Shown here piece by piece: positions 52,909-62,551 of a DNA stretch of 64,000 bases. Every line of letters begins with the position of its first letter. Positions within the stretch are counted from its first letter, which is position 1. The DNA is from an uncultured Pelagibacteraceae bacterium (lineage in GTDB: Bacteria; Pseudomonadota; Alphaproteobacteria; Pelagibacterales; Pelagibacteraceae). A program made the translations under genes and the position numbers. The notes under the pieces were generated by a model. It ran no database searches and was not told the DNA's origin. It saw only the letters and a program-made list of their open reading frames with translations. The stretch is taken from positions 7,501 to 71,500 of the forward strand of contig CACJGD010000002.1 of NCBI GenBank assembly GCA_902592935.1. The letters are read 5' to 3'.

Positions 52909-53812
52909 ATTTTCTGTACCACTCTAAAGTTTTGTAAATACCTTTATTTAATGGAGTAAAAAAACTACTTTTTATTTTCAAAAATTTTTTTATTTTAGCA
53001 TTATTTATCTTAACATCTTTAACTTCTGTTGGATTTTTTTTTGCATAAGCATACTTTAAATTTACATCAATATTTTTCATAATATTTAAAATTTGATTTA
53101 CAGAAAATGACTCACCAGATGCAATATTGTAAGATCCATGCTTTAATTTAAAACTTTTGTATATCAATTTTACTAAGTCTTGAACATAAATAAAATCTCT
53201 AGTTTGTTTACCATCTCCAAATATTAAAATTTTTTTATTTAATAAAATATTTTTAATACAATTATGAATAAAACTTTTTTTGTGTACAGAGTATTCTCCA
53301 TATACATTAGAAAATCTTAAATTAACTGTTTCTACTTTGTATAACTTAAAAAACACATTAGATATTTCTTCATTAAATTTTTTTGTTAGTCCATAATATG
53401 AAATAGGAAATTTATGACTATCTTCTCTAGAGGCATTAATGTTATCCCCGTATATTGCTCCACCTGTAGAAGCGTTTATTATTTTTACTTTTTTTTTATT
53501 TCTTCTAACAATGTTTAATATGTTAGAAAATCCAACAATGTTTTGTGAAATACAGTAGTTTGGTCTTTTGTCAGACTCCAATACCCCAGTTTGACCAGCT
53601 AAATTTATAATAATGTCAAAACTAATTAATTTTTTTTTAAGAAGTGATAAGTTTCTAGTATCACAATAAATTATATCTCTTTTATTAAAATACTTATAAT
53701 TAATTTTAACTTTGAAATTATCTAAAATTTTTACATTTAGTTTTTTTTCTTTTAAATATTTATAAAGGTTTGTTCCAATAAAACCTAGGCCACCAATAAT
53801 TGCAATTTTCAT
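52901..53812 (-). CDS. NAD-dependent nucleotide-sugar epimerase
   Basis: This extended SDR has IIGGLGFIGTNLYKYL near residues 5-20 and INLAGQTGVLES. The serine strand is NASTGGAIYGDN near 114, and the catalytic pair is YYGLTKK near residue 140. LRFSNVYGEYSVHKKSF and GKQTRDFIYVQDL follow. The motif set is that of UDP-glucose/UDP-GlcNAc 4-epimerase relatives. At 303 residues it is slightly short. It is a single minus-strand gene flanked by plus-strand genes. Its ATG at 53812 is 48 bases from the divergent ligase gene. Confidence 0.87.
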   Translation of the reverse strand: MKIAIIGGLGFIGTNLYKYLKEKKLNVKILDNFKVKINYKYFNKRDIIYCDTRNLSLLKKKLISFDIIINLAGQTGVLESDKRPNYCISQNIVGFSNILNIVRRNKKKVKIINASTGGAIYGDNINASREDSHKFPISYYGLTKKFNEEISNVFFKLYKVETVNLRFSNVYGEYSVHKKSFIHNCIKNILLNKKILIFGDGKQTRDFIYVQDLVKLIYKSFKLKHGSYNIASGESFSVNQILNIMKNIDVNLKYAYAKKNPTEVKDVKINNAKIKKFLKIKSSFFTPLNKGIYKTLEWYRKFT

Positions 53813-53830
53813 CGCAAAATGTATAACAGA

Positions 53831-53836
53831 TATAAT
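53831..53836 (+). promoter_or_regulatory. Candidate -10 box in a divergent gap
   Basis: TATAAT occurs in the 48-base spacer between the epimerase and the O-antigen ligase-like gene, 24 bases before the ATG at 53861. A TTGCAA further upstream is too far (25 bases) for a normal -35. It is a plausible but unproven promoter element. Confidence 0.3.
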
Positions 53837-53860
53837 CCTAAATTAAATTAAATTGATTTA

Positions 53861-55150
53861 ATGAATCAAAAAATAATTAATTACTCCTCAATTTTACTTT
53901 ATATACTTCCTTACTCCTTTATAGTGGGACCACTAGTATCAGAATCTCTTATTTTAATTTGTAATATTTCTGTTGTTTACATTATAATTAAACATAAAGA
54001 GTTTCATTTTTTTAAAAAAAAATTAATAATTTTTTTAACAATAATTAATTTATATTTAATTTTTTCATCCTTATTATCTGAACATATTCTTTTTTCATTA
54101 AAATCCTCTTTTTTTTATTTTAGGTGGATATTACTTGTAGTATCAATTTATTATATAGCATCAAATAATAAAAATTTTTTAAAATATCTTTGTTTGAATT
54201 TTTTTGTTTCTTTTCTAATATTTTTTTTAGACAGTCATTTTCAGTTAATTTTTGAAAAAAATATTTTAGGATATAAAATTTTAGTTCCCCATAGAATTTC
54301 AAGTTTTTTTGCTGATGAACTTATATTAGGAGGCTTCGTCTTAAAAATACTTCCATTGTTGTTAGTTTGTTTTTTTATGTACAAAAAATACTTTAAATAT
54401 CCAAAAGCTTTATTTACAATTCTAGTTGCATTAGTTTTTTCCACAATAATAATAAGTGGTGAAAGATCTGCGATATATTTATTTTTAATTTTTTTCTTAA
54501 TATTTTTTGTAATAAATTTACATAAGTTCAATAAGGAATTTATTAACTTCTTCTTAGTTGTTTTTATATTTTTTGGCTCGGTTTATTTTTTTAGTGACAC
54601 TTATAAGTTGAGAATATTTACAAATTTTTATAATTCAATTTCAAACAAAGTGTTTCATAATGAAATTGGCAGATCAAAATTTAAGAATTTTTCATTATTC
54701 TCATACGAACATGAAAAACATATCACTAGTGCTTATCTAATTTTTAAAAAGAGTGACTTTAAAACAAAATTAATAGGAATCGGACCTAAAAATTTTAGAA
54801 ATTTTTGTGACATAAAAAAGTATTGTGATTATGAAAATTGTTGTAGCTCACACCCACACAATATACCGATTCAGATTTTGGCTGAAACTGGATTAATTGG
54901 ATTAGCTTTGCTAATTTTTGTTTATTTAAAATTAATTCAAATTTTATGGAAAATTTTTCTATCTAATTTTAAAAACAAAAACACTCGGACAAATTTTATC
55001 GAAAATTCTTTAGTCTTAGGAATTTTTATTTTATTGTTTCCTCTTTCAACATCGGGTAATTTTTTTCACAATAAATTTAATATTATTTTGTTTACTTTAA
55101 TAGGTTTTTGGCATGCTACAAAAATAAAAAAACAACACAAAAGTCTTTAA
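53861..55150 (+). CDS. O-antigen ligase (WaaL)-like membrane protein
   Basis: A 429-residue protein with about eleven hydrophobic segments. The segment VPHRISSFFADELILGGF and the periplasmic-loop sequence LIGIGPKNFRNFC followed by SSHPHNIPIQILAETGLIG match the O-antigen ligase family; the HPHN and AETGLIG stretch is its hallmark. Several cysteines (two adjacent) lie just before HPHN. A closely similar design appears in the gene at 57151. It would transfer the completed polymer or oligosaccharide to lipid A core, or polymerise repeats. Its stop overlaps the convergent Wzz-like gene by four bases. Confidence 0.8.
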   Translation: MNQKIINYSSILLYILPYSFIVGPLVSESLILICNISVVYIIIKHKEFHFFKKKLIIFLTIINLYLIFSSLLSEHILFSLKSSFFYFRWILLVVSIYYIASNNKNFLKYLCLNFFVSFLIFFLDSHFQLIFEKNILGYKILVPHRISSFFADELILGGFVLKILPLLLVCFFMYKKYFKYPKALFTILVALVFSTIIISGERSAIYLFLIFFLIFFVINLHKFNKEFINFFLVVFIFFGSVYFFSDTYKLRIFTNFYNSISNKVFHNEIGRSKFKNFSLFSYEHEKHITSAYLIFKKSDFKTKLIGIGPKNFRNFCDIKKYCDYENCCSSHPHNIPIQILAETGLIGLALLIFVYLKLIQILWKIFLSNFKNKNTRTNFIENSLVLGIFILLFPLSTSGNFFHNKFNIILFTLIGFWHATKIKKQHKSL

Positions 55151-55938
55151 TTTTTATTTGGCATAAAGAGCACCAATCCAATTGATATAATAAATCCAAC
55201 AAATATTGACAAAATTACAATTTTAAATTTACTAATTCTATTGTCAGTTATCTGCATGGTACTTAGATTAATTGAAACAAACTCTATACTATTGCTTTTA
55301 TTTAATAAACTTTCCAAATTTACAATTGTGCTTCTAAGTTCTGATATTTCTCTTAATTGCTCTAATGAGTCAGTAGATAGAATATCAATTTTTTTAGATG
55401 TACTTTCTAGCTTATGTTTAACGGTAGTATTAAAATTCTCTTTAAAGTTTTCATTAGTTATACTTAATATTTTTTCTAAAAAAATATTTACATTCTGATT
55501 TTGTTTAAGCTTGAGAATATCTATTAGTAAAGAATGTTGGTTGGCAGAATTATCCTTAATTATTCTTGTATTTTTCTTTAAATCTTCAAAATTTAACAAT
55601 TGTTCATTTTTACTTAATATTGTGGTGATCAGCTCTTGTTCGTAACTACGTAAAAAACTTAAAGGTGAATAGTATAATGAATATAAGCTATCAATGTTTT
55701 TCTTATTAGTTTGTCTAGTCTTCGGATTAAAATTATAGGAAAATTCTGGAAAATTTTTTTCAAATTCGATGACTGAAATTGGGTGAATTCTTAATTTATA
55801 ATTTTCAATTATTTTTTTGTTTGTTTCCCATAAATATGCACAAATTGGAATCACAATAACTAAAAATAGAGGAATAAATTTATATTTGTAAATTTTAACT
55901 ACTAGATCACTTAAATTTTCTACTTCATTTGAATTCAT
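55147..55938 (-). CDS. Wzz-like chain-length determinant protein
   Basis: The topology is the Wzz one: one membrane segment near the N terminus (FIPLFLVIVIPICAYLW, about 18-34), a periplasmic region of about 190 residues, and a second segment near the C terminus (VILSIFVGFIISIGLVLF). The periplasmic part contains predicted coiled-coil helices rich in Leu, Ser and Glu, as in polysaccharide co-polymerases. At 263 residues it is at the short end for Wzz, and there is no cytoplasmic kinase. It probably sets modal length of the polymer in concert with one of the membrane polymerases nearby. Confidence 0.75.
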   Translation of the reverse strand: MNSNEVENLSDLVVKIYKYKFIPLFLVIVIPICAYLWETNKKIIENYKLRIHPISVIEFEKNFPEFSYNFNPKTRQTNKKNIDSLYSLYYSPLSFLRSYEQELITTILSKNEQLLNFEDLKKNTRIIKDNSANQHSLLIDILKLKQNQNVNIFLEKILSITNENFKENFNTTVKHKLESTSKKIDILSTDSLEQLREISELRSTIVNLESLLNKSNSIEFVSINLSTMQITDNRISKFKIVILSIFVGFIISIGLVLFMPNKN

Positions 55939-55993
55939 TATTATTATTTATATTTTGTTTGTAATAATATCAATATAACTTTTTTTGTTAAAT

Positions 55994-57127
55994 TTATGAT
56001 GATTTATGTTCTATTTTAAAAAAAGATAATAAGATGGAAACGTAGAATGCTACATATGAATACCTAAAATATGAAGTAAATGTATTTGTATAAATACCAA
56101 TTAATATAAGAATAATTAGTAAATTAATTGTTATCAAGGATTTTCTAAAAAAATAATAAAATACAATTTGAACAAATAATATTTCAAATGCCAAATAGTA
56201 GAATAAATAGCTTTTAGTAAAAAAAGAAAAACTCCCACTTATAAAAATAATAGGCCAAAGTCCTGCTCTTATTAATGATCCAGCTTTGTATTCTGCAAAA
56301 CTAGGTACTTGATCAAATCCTCTACCTCCGAGATCTGCTACATTTCTAGATTTTAAAAATTCTTTAATTGATATAACGAAATCTTGGTGAGTATAATCAT
56401 AGTCGTTATAAATAATCCTAAAAAATAATATTAATAAAAATATTATGATAAGAGACAAAAGTGAGACAAAAATTTTTTTGTTGAATCTTTTATAGTCTAA
56501 AAATAAAATATAATAAATTATTGCTCCAAATCTTAACGGCGTGGCAAGTAAAAAACTGACAATTAATGAATATATATTTTGATAAGTAAAAAAAATAATT
56601 AAAGTAAATAATACAAGACTGTCTTTAAGTATATTGATTGTTAAATGACATCTATAAGGCAAAAATAGAACCAAAGATAAAAAAATTAAATTTTTATGAT
56701 CAAAAGCTCTTTTTTTAAAATTTTTAAAATAGTAATTAATAATTAGTATATTTAGAATTAAATGAATAATAATGTTAAACTGAATAACATATCTATAAAA
56801 AGTATTATGAAAAAAAGTAAGAGATTTAATTGAATTTATTTTTTCATGGAACTCAAAAATTAAGTTGATAATTGAGGGATATAATGCATTAGAAAAGAAT
56901 TTAGTATAAAATATTTTAATATTTTCAAATAAACCTAATTTGAAAGATAAGTTTGTATATCTTGAAAAATTTTCAAAGTAATATACGGAATCAGGGTGAT
57001 ATTGTGGTGAAATTCCAATTATTCTTCTTTCAAAATATAAAAAAAAATAAATATAAATCGTTGATAAAATAGTTATAAAAATAAAAATTATGTATTTTTT
57101 TATTTTTTTATTTTCATCTAAAAACAT
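55994..57127 (-). CDS. Multi-spanning membrane protein of unknown function
   Basis: The protein has about ten hydrophobic segments and no catalytic motif I can name. The hydrophilic segments include RRIIGISPQYHPDSVYYFENFSR early and SRNVADLGGRGFDQVPSFAEYKAGSLIRAG late. Its size and topology are those of polysaccharide polymerases or EpsG-like proteins. I prefer the ATG at 57127, giving about 377 residues. The alternative GTG at 57193 would place its first 22 residues antisense to the start of the divergent gene. With the ATG the two starts are 23 bases apart. It may be the repeat-unit polymerase. Confidence 0.65.
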   Translation of the reverse strand: MFLDENKKIKKYIIFIFITILSTIYIYFFLYFERRIIGISPQYHPDSVYYFENFSRYTNLSFKLGLFENIKIFYTKFFSNALYPSIINLIFEFHEKINSIKSLTFFHNTFYRYVIQFNIIIHLILNILIINYYFKNFKKRAFDHKNLIFLSLVLFLPYRCHLTINILKDSLVLFTLIIFFTYQNIYSLIVSFLLATPLRFGAIIYYILFLDYKRFNKKIFVSLLSLIIIFLLILFFRIIYNDYDYTHQDFVISIKEFLKSRNVADLGGRGFDQVPSFAEYKAGSLIRAGLWPIIFISGSFSFFTKSYLFYYLAFEILFVQIVFYYFFRKSLITINLLIILILIGIYTNTFTSYFRYSYVAFYVSILLSFFKIEHKSS

Positions 57128-57150
57128 AATAGAATTTATTAAATATATTA

Positions 57151-58446
57151 ATGGATAGTAAAATTCTATTAATAAATAGGTATTTAGTATCACTTTTGCC
57201 TATAACATTAATTTTTAGTATTTTTTTAGCAGATTTAATTGTTGTATGTACTTCAATTATTTTTTTATTATTTATTTTTAAAAATAAAAAATTTGACTTA
57301 TTTAACAATCTTGAATTTAAAATTTTTCTTATATTATATTCATCGGTACTTCTAAGCCTAATATTATCTGATTTAAAACCTGATAATTTTATAAAAGGAA
57401 TTGGTTATTTTAGATTTGGAATATTAATATTATTAATAAAATATTTGATCGATTATGATAAAAAATTCTTAAATCTTTTTGTAAGAATTACGATTTATTC
57501 AATAATAATATTATTTTTTGGAGTTTTGCTGCAAGTTTTAGATTTTGAACCTATTTCTGAGTTAAAACCATATTCAAGATTTACAAGTTTTTTTCATGAT
57601 GAAGCTGTATTAGGATCATATTTAATTAAAATTTTACCCCTTATAATCGGAATCCTTGTTTATCTAAAAAAAGAGAAACTAGCATACTTTGTTCTATTTC
57701 TTGTTTGTGTTATGATATTTCTTTCCGGAGAAAGATCAGCTATTTTTTTATTATTATTTTTTTTATTTTCTTTATTTTTTTTAACAAAAATTTATTCAAT
57801 ATTTATAAAAGGTATTCTGATAGCATTAATAATAATATCCTCTTATTCTGTTTTAAAATTATTTCCAGAAACTAAATTTAGAGTTTACAATAAAACCTTA
57901 TATCAACTTGGTATCATAGAGCCTGAGAGAAAGTATGTTGAATTTGAAGTATCAAAAGATAAGTGGATTGGCGTTATAAAGGAAGATTATTTTATTCCTT
58001 TAAAATATTATTTAATGTTTAAAACTTCTATAAATATTTTTAAAGATAATTATTTTTTTGGTACTGGGGTAAAATCATTTAGAGAACAATGTAAAAAAAA
58101 TAAATATTATATAATTGAAAATTATTCAGCATTTGAAGATAAACCACATGATTATTATCCTGGTTATACTGGTATAGATGGTTGTTCTACACATCCACAT
58201 AATTATTATTTTCAACTTTTATCAGAAACAGGAATTTTTTCCTTTATAGTTGTTATTTTTACTTTTTTTTACTCTTTCTATAACTTTTTTAGTCGAGAAG
58301 AAATTTATCTAAAAATATTATATTTAAGTCTAGTAATGAATTTGTTCCCTTTTGTTTTTACCGGTTCTTTTTATAATAATTTTTTATCCATACTAATTTA
58401 CTTGCCTATTGGTTTTTTACATGTAAAAAATATGAAAGAGGTTTAA
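57151..58446 (+). CDS. O-antigen ligase (WaaL)-like membrane protein, paralogue
   Basis: About eleven hydrophobic segments span 431 residues. FTSFFHDEAVLGSYLIKILP matches the FFADELILGGF region of the protein at 53861, and FFGTGVKSFREQC with CSTHPHNYYFQLLSETGIFS matches its periplasmic loop. The HPHN motif is preceded by two spaced cysteines that could form a disulfide. Compared with the paralogue it carries a longer insertion in the loop (about 30 residues rich in Tyr and Lys). Having two WaaL-type genes suggests two glycan acceptors or one polymerase and one ligase. A good ribosome-binding site is not visible. Confidence 0.8.
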   Translation: MDSKILLINRYLVSLLPITLIFSIFLADLIVVCTSIIFLLFIFKNKKFDLFNNLEFKIFLILYSSVLLSLILSDLKPDNFIKGIGYFRFGILILLIKYLIDYDKKFLNLFVRITIYSIIILFFGVLLQVLDFEPISELKPYSRFTSFFHDEAVLGSYLIKILPLIIGILVYLKKEKLAYFVLFLVCVMIFLSGERSAIFLLLFFLFSLFFLTKIYSIFIKGILIALIIISSYSVLKLFPETKFRVYNKTLYQLGIIEPERKYVEFEVSKDKWIGVIKEDYFIPLKYYLMFKTSINIFKDNYFFGTGVKSFREQCKKNKYYIIENYSAFEDKPHDYYPGYTGIDGCSTHPHNYYFQLLSETGIFSFIVVIFTFFYSFYNFFSREEIYLKILYLSLVMNLFPFVFTGSFYNNFLSILIYLPIGFLHVKNMKEV

Positions 58447-58490
58447 ATTTTTTTTAAATACCAAATTAATTATATTTATTTTTTATTGAT

Positions 58491-59648
58491 ATGAGAATTA
58501 TTGTTTTAGGGGGTGATGGTTTTTGTGGGTGGGCTTCAGCTTTGAGACTTTCAAGGAAGGGGCATGATGTTTATATATTTGACAACCTTTCTAGAAGAAA
58601 AATAGATAAAGAACTGAACGCCTCCTCTTTAACACCCATCAAATCAATTTATCAAAGAATTAAAGTTTGGAACAAAATTAATAAAAAAAAAATAAAATTT
58701 TATAAAATTGATATTTCAAAAGAAATATTAAAATTAGAAAGCCTTATAAAGAAAATTAGGCCAGATACGATTGTTCATTTTGCAGAACAACGATCCGCTC
58801 CCTATAGTATGATAAATCTTAAAACTAGAAATTATACTTTATCAAACAATATTCTTACTAATAATAACATTCTTTATTTAATTGCTAAATTGAAGAGAAA
58901 TATTCACTTAATTCACCTAGGTACCATGGGAGTTTATGGTTATGATTTTAGTAAATTTTTGTTACCAGAGGGATATTATAAAGCAAAACTTTTTATAAAA
59001 AAAAATATAATTAATACAAAAATTCTGCATCCTGCTAATCCTGGTAGTATTTATCATTTGACAAAAGCACAAGACGAACTTTTATTTCAATTTTACCAAA
59101 AAATGTATGGCTTAAAAATAACTGACTTACACCAAGGTGTTGTTTGGGGAACAAACACTAAGGAGACGTTGTTACATCCTGATTTAATAAATAGGTATGA
59201 CTATGATGGAGATTATGGAACAGTATTAAATAGATTTATTATGCAAGCTGCACTTAATTATCCCTTAACTTTGCATGGTAGTGGAAATCAAGTTAGACCT
59301 TTTATTAATATTAATAATACAGCTGATTGCATTCTTTTAGCAGCACAAAACAAGAAAAAGTTTAACGAAGTTAAAATTTTTAATCAATTAACCGAAACCT
59401 TTAGATTAAAAAATCTTGCAAAAAAAATTCAAAAATTAACTAATTGTAAAATAATGCATCACAAAAATCCTAGAATAGAAAATGAGAATAATACTTTGGT
59501 AGCTAAACCGATGGGTCTCATTGAATTAGGTCTAAAGCCAATAAAATTAAGTGATAATTTAATTAAAAATGAACTGGCTGTTTCTAAGAGATACTCTTTT
59601 AGAGCAGATTTAAATAAAATAAGAGCTAAAAGCCAATGGAGAATTTAA
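58491..59648 (+). CDS. sqdB: UDP-sulfoquinovose synthase homologue (SqdB/SQD1-like)
   Basis: The N terminus VLGGDGFCGWASALRLSRKG followed by IFDNLSRRKIDKELN and ASSLTPIKSIYQRIKVWN is the SqdB signature, including the tryptophan-containing nucleotide loop. The active site has HLGTMGVYG near residue 145 and YHLTK near 188-192, and LHQGVVWGTNTKETLLHP is the sulfite/UDP-glucose pocket region of the family. At 385 residues it is full length. SqdB normally makes UDP-sulfoquinovose for the sulfolipid SQDG. Here the neighbours are polysaccharide genes, so a sulfonated sugar in the surface glycan is likely. No recognisable SqdX/SqdD-type partner was seen. Confidence 0.88.
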   Translation: MRIIVLGGDGFCGWASALRLSRKGHDVYIFDNLSRRKIDKELNASSLTPIKSIYQRIKVWNKINKKKIKFYKIDISKEILKLESLIKKIRPDTIVHFAEQRSAPYSMINLKTRNYTLSNNILTNNNILYLIAKLKRNIHLIHLGTMGVYGYDFSKFLLPEGYYKAKLFIKKNIINTKILHPANPGSIYHLTKAQDELLFQFYQKMYGLKITDLHQGVVWGTNTKETLLHPDLINRYDYDGDYGTVLNRFIMQAALNYPLTLHGSGNQVRPFININNTADCILLAAQNKKKFNEVKIFNQLTETFRLKNLAKKIQKLTNCKIMHHKNPRIENENNTLVAKPMGLIELGLKPIKLSDNLIKNELAVSKRYSFRADLNKIRAKSQWRI

Positions 59649-59663
59649 TTTTTTTCCAATTTT

Positions 59664-60761
59664 ATGAATTTTTATTTAATATCTAATTCATTCAAGTCCT
59701 TTTATTTGTTTAGAAAAGATATTATTCGTAAGTTATCAAAAAAATATAATATAATTTTAATAGCAAATTCAGACTCTTATTCAAATTATTTTGAAAAAAA
59801 AAATAAAATTACATGTGTAAAATTAAATAATGTTTTTAATAATAAAAGCATATTTAAAAATATTATTTTTTCTGTAAGATTAATCTACTTATTTTCACTA
59901 AAAAAACCCTATATAGTTCAAACTTATACAATTCATCCAAATATTTTATGTATACCAATTGCAAAACTATTCTTTGCTAAAACTTCTGCAATGATAACTG
60001 GAATGGGGGCAACCTCAATCACGAGAAACTCTGTTGTAAAAAATCTGATTAATTTTTTTTATAAGCTGTCCTTTTCTTTCTGTGATCATTTATTTTTTGT
60101 GAACTCTGATAATGAAAAATTTTTTAAATTAAAATTAGGTTTAAAGAAAAAATCAACAAGAATCTTTGGTGCAGGTGTATCAAAAAAAAAATTAATCTTA
60201 AAACAAAATTTTATTAAAAATAAATATAATTTATATAATACGTTTAATATTCTTTTTTTAGGTAGGATTATAAAAGAAAAAGGTGTGATAGATTTAATAA
60301 AAATCTTTAAATTATTAAAAATAAAAAATAAGAAATTAATTTTCATAGGAGATATCGACAGATCAGGATTTTCTCAAAATATAAACAAAAAAATATTTAA
60401 TTACCCGAATATCATTTTTTTGGGTCATATTAAAGATGCAGAAAATTATTATGATTTAGCAAATTTATTTATTTTACCTTCATATACAGAGGGTATGCCC
60501 ACAACTTTGATGGAAGCAATCAAATATAAAGTCCCAACACTAACTTATAAAATACCAGGTGTTATTGATGTTATAAAAGATAACATGAATGGATGTACGG
60601 TTAATCCTGGAGAAATTAATCAGATGATAAACAAAATTTATAAAATTTATAATAATAAAAGTTATAGATTAAATTTGATAAATAACTCAAACAAAACACT
60701 TATTAAATTTGATAGAAATAAAATAATTGATAAAGTTTATAATGTTTACGAAAATCTTTAA
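59664..60761 (+). CDS. Family 4 glycosyltransferase
   Basis: The N-terminal domain starts NFYLISNSFKSFYLFRKDII and includes AMITGMGATSITRNS, a loop seen in GT4 enzymes of the kind found beside WecA-like phosphotransferases. The C-terminal domain has ILFLGRIIKEKGVIDLI, KLIFIGDIDRSG and the EGMPTTLMEAI glutamate motif near residue 278. At 365 residues it is complete. It lies between sqdB and a WecA-like gene, 11 bases before the latter, and likely adds the second sugar of the lipid-linked unit. A role in transferring sulfoquinovose is possible but speculative. Confidence 0.88.
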   Translation: MNFYLISNSFKSFYLFRKDIIRKLSKKYNIILIANSDSYSNYFEKKNKITCVKLNNVFNNKSIFKNIIFSVRLIYLFSLKKPYIVQTYTIHPNILCIPIAKLFFAKTSAMITGMGATSITRNSVVKNLINFFYKLSFSFCDHLFFVNSDNEKFFKLKLGLKKKSTRIFGAGVSKKKLILKQNFIKNKYNLYNTFNILFLGRIIKEKGVIDLIKIFKLLKIKNKKLIFIGDIDRSGFSQNINKKIFNYPNIIFLGHIKDAENYYDLANLFILPSYTEGMPTTLMEAIKYKVPTLTYKIPGVIDVIKDNMNGCTVNPGEINQMINKIYKIYNNKSYRLNLINNSNKTLIKFDRNKIIDKVYNVYENL

Positions 60762-60772
60762 AAATAAAAATT

Positions 60773-61762
60773 ATGTTAATTATTTTTTTACTCTTTAATT
60801 TTATATTATTTTTATTGTTTAATAAATTTTATAAAGTTATTGCAATTTACGATAGTCCAAATTCAATATTAAAAAAACATGATAAGAAAATGCCAGTCTA
60901 TGGTGGAATAATTTTTTTTTTAAATTTTATTTTATTTTTCTTTTTAGATTTATTTTATTTTAATTCTTTTTTTGAAATATTTAGCAGAACTAATATAGTT
61001 TTATTAATATCATCATCAGCTATTTTTTTAATGGGATTATTAGATGATAAATTTGAGTTAGATGCAAAAAACAAAACTTTACAAATAATCTTTTTCTCAA
61101 TTTTGCTTATAATATCAAGTGAGGTTTTTCATGTCAGATCAATTTATCTTGAAAATTTAGGAAATATTAATTTAAATAATTTTTCAATTATATTCACAAT
61201 TTTATGTGTGTTTACGTTTGTTAACTCCTACAACATGCTTGATGGGGCAGACTTAAATATAGCTTTGTATAATTTTTTTATATTAGCTGTTTTGTTCTAT
61301 AAAACTAATTATAACGAATTAATCCTAGTTTTTTTAATTTCAAATACACTATTTTTCTTTCTTAATTTAAGAAATAAGACTTTTTTTGGTAATAATGGCT
61401 CTTACTTTTTTAGTTTTCTGATCGGTTTTTTAATAATTTATTTTTACAACACAGAAGTACTTTATGAAAAAAATATTATTTTAATAATGCTTTGCCCTGT
61501 AGTTGAATTAATAAGATTGTTTTTAACTAGAATAATAAGTAATAAAAATCCATTTATTGGAGATAGGAATCATTTACATCACATTTCACAAGATTTTTAT
61601 GGAAAAAAGATTGGAATTGTTGTTTGCAATTTACTCGTAGTATTACCCTTGGCTTTAGACCAATTATTAAATTTAAATCTTTGGTTTATAATTTTAGTAT
61701 TTTTAATACTATATAGTTTTTTTATTATCATATTAAAAAAAAAAAATAAACTTGCAAAATAA
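60773..61762 (+). CDS. WecA/MraY-like polyprenyl-phosphate sugar-1-phosphate transferase
   Basis: This integral membrane enzyme has about ten hydrophobic segments. YDSPNSILKKHDKKMPVYGG near the N terminus, LMGLLDDKFELD, NSYNMLDGADLN, FFGNNGSYFFSFLIG and GDRNHLHH match the conserved loops and the C-terminal HxHH-like histidine motif of the WecA/TagO family. These enzymes begin glycan assembly on undecaprenyl phosphate. The usual DGIDGL reads DGADLN. It overlaps the deacetylase gene by 11 bases. It likely starts the O-antigen or capsule unit here. Confidence 0.87.
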   Translation: MLIIFLLFNFILFLLFNKFYKVIAIYDSPNSILKKHDKKMPVYGGIIFFLNFILFFFLDLFYFNSFFEIFSRTNIVLLISSSAIFLMGLLDDKFELDAKNKTLQIIFFSILLIISSEVFHVRSIYLENLGNINLNNFSIIFTILCVFTFVNSYNMLDGADLNIALYNFFILAVLFYKTNYNELILVFLISNTLFFFLNLRNKTFFGNNGSYFFSFLIGFLIIYFYNTEVLYEKNIILIMLCPVVELIRLFLTRIISNKNPFIGDRNHLHHISQDFYGKKIGIVVCNLLVVLPLALDQLLNLNLWFIILVFLILYSFFIIILKKKNKLAK

Positions 61763-62504
61763 ATTTAAAAAAAAATTAGCAGAAATAATTTCATCATTAT
61801 ATTTTAAAGATGAAAAAAACTCATTTGCTCTGACATATCATTCTGTAAATAATACAAAAAATGATTTAACTTCAAAAATTTATCAGTTAGATGAACAAGA
61901 ATTTAAAAACCAAATAAATTTTTTGATAAATAAAAATATTCAATTTAAAAAGCCTTCAAATTTATTTAAAGAGGATAGAGGATGTTTAATCACTTTTGAC
62001 GATGGTTACAAAAGTATAATTAAAAATGCTTTAGATTTTCTTAATCAAAAAAAAATTCCATATATCCTATTTGTTTGTCCTTCTCAACTTTTGTCAAATT
62101 CAAAAGACTATATGAGTTTAATCGAATTAAAAGAGTTAGTTAATATGGAAAATGTTTACGTAGGTTCCCACTCCTTTAATCATATTAAGCTTAATGAACT
62201 AGAGGAAAAAAAAATAATTTCTGAACTTAAAGATAGTAAAAATTTTTTAGAACAAAAATTATCTGTCGAAGTAAACACAATATCTTATCCTTTTGGTGCT
62301 ATTGATGACAGAGTGTTAAAAATTGCTGAAGAAATAGGTTATAAATCAGGATTTTCGACAAAATTTGATTTTATTAAACAAGGATATAATAAATTAAATT
62401 TGCCAAGAGTAGATATCTGGGATGGAGATAATTCAAAGATTTTTGAAAATAAAGTAATTGGTAAATGGAATTGGATGAGGTTTTTTTCAAAATATAAAAT
62501 TTAA
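61752..62504 (+). CDS. Polysaccharide deacetylase (NodB-type)
   Basis: The NodB homology domain is present: CLITFDDGYKSIIKNALDFL supplies the catalytic Asp and metal Asp, and VGSHSFNHIKLNEL the two metal-binding histidines (H-x3-H). SYPFGAIDDRV is motif 3, and the GFSTKF region is the usual C-terminal part. The start is TTG at 61752, in the tail of the WecA-like gene. There is no signal peptide, suggesting cytoplasmic de-N-acetylation of a lipid-linked GlcNAc-type sugar. At 250 residues it is a minimal family member. Confidence 0.88.
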   Translation: MQNKFKKKLAEIISSLYFKDEKNSFALTYHSVNNTKNDLTSKIYQLDEQEFKNQINFLINKNIQFKKPSNLFKEDRGCLITFDDGYKSIIKNALDFLNQKKIPYILFVCPSQLLSNSKDYMSLIELKELVNMENVYVGSHSFNHIKLNELEEKKIISELKDSKNFLEQKLSVEVNTISYPFGAIDDRVLKIAEEIGYKSGFSTKFDFIKQGYNKLNLPRVDIWDGDNSKIFENKVIGKWNWMRFFSKYKI

Positions 62505-62551
62505 AATAATTATTTCTTTAATTTTATTATTTATCTTATATTAGAGTATTC

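Noticed and set aside
55994..57193. GTG start at 57193 for the minus-strand membrane protein
   Set aside because: It would overlap the divergent ligase gene by 43 bases at both 5' ends. The ATG at 57127 removes the overlap.
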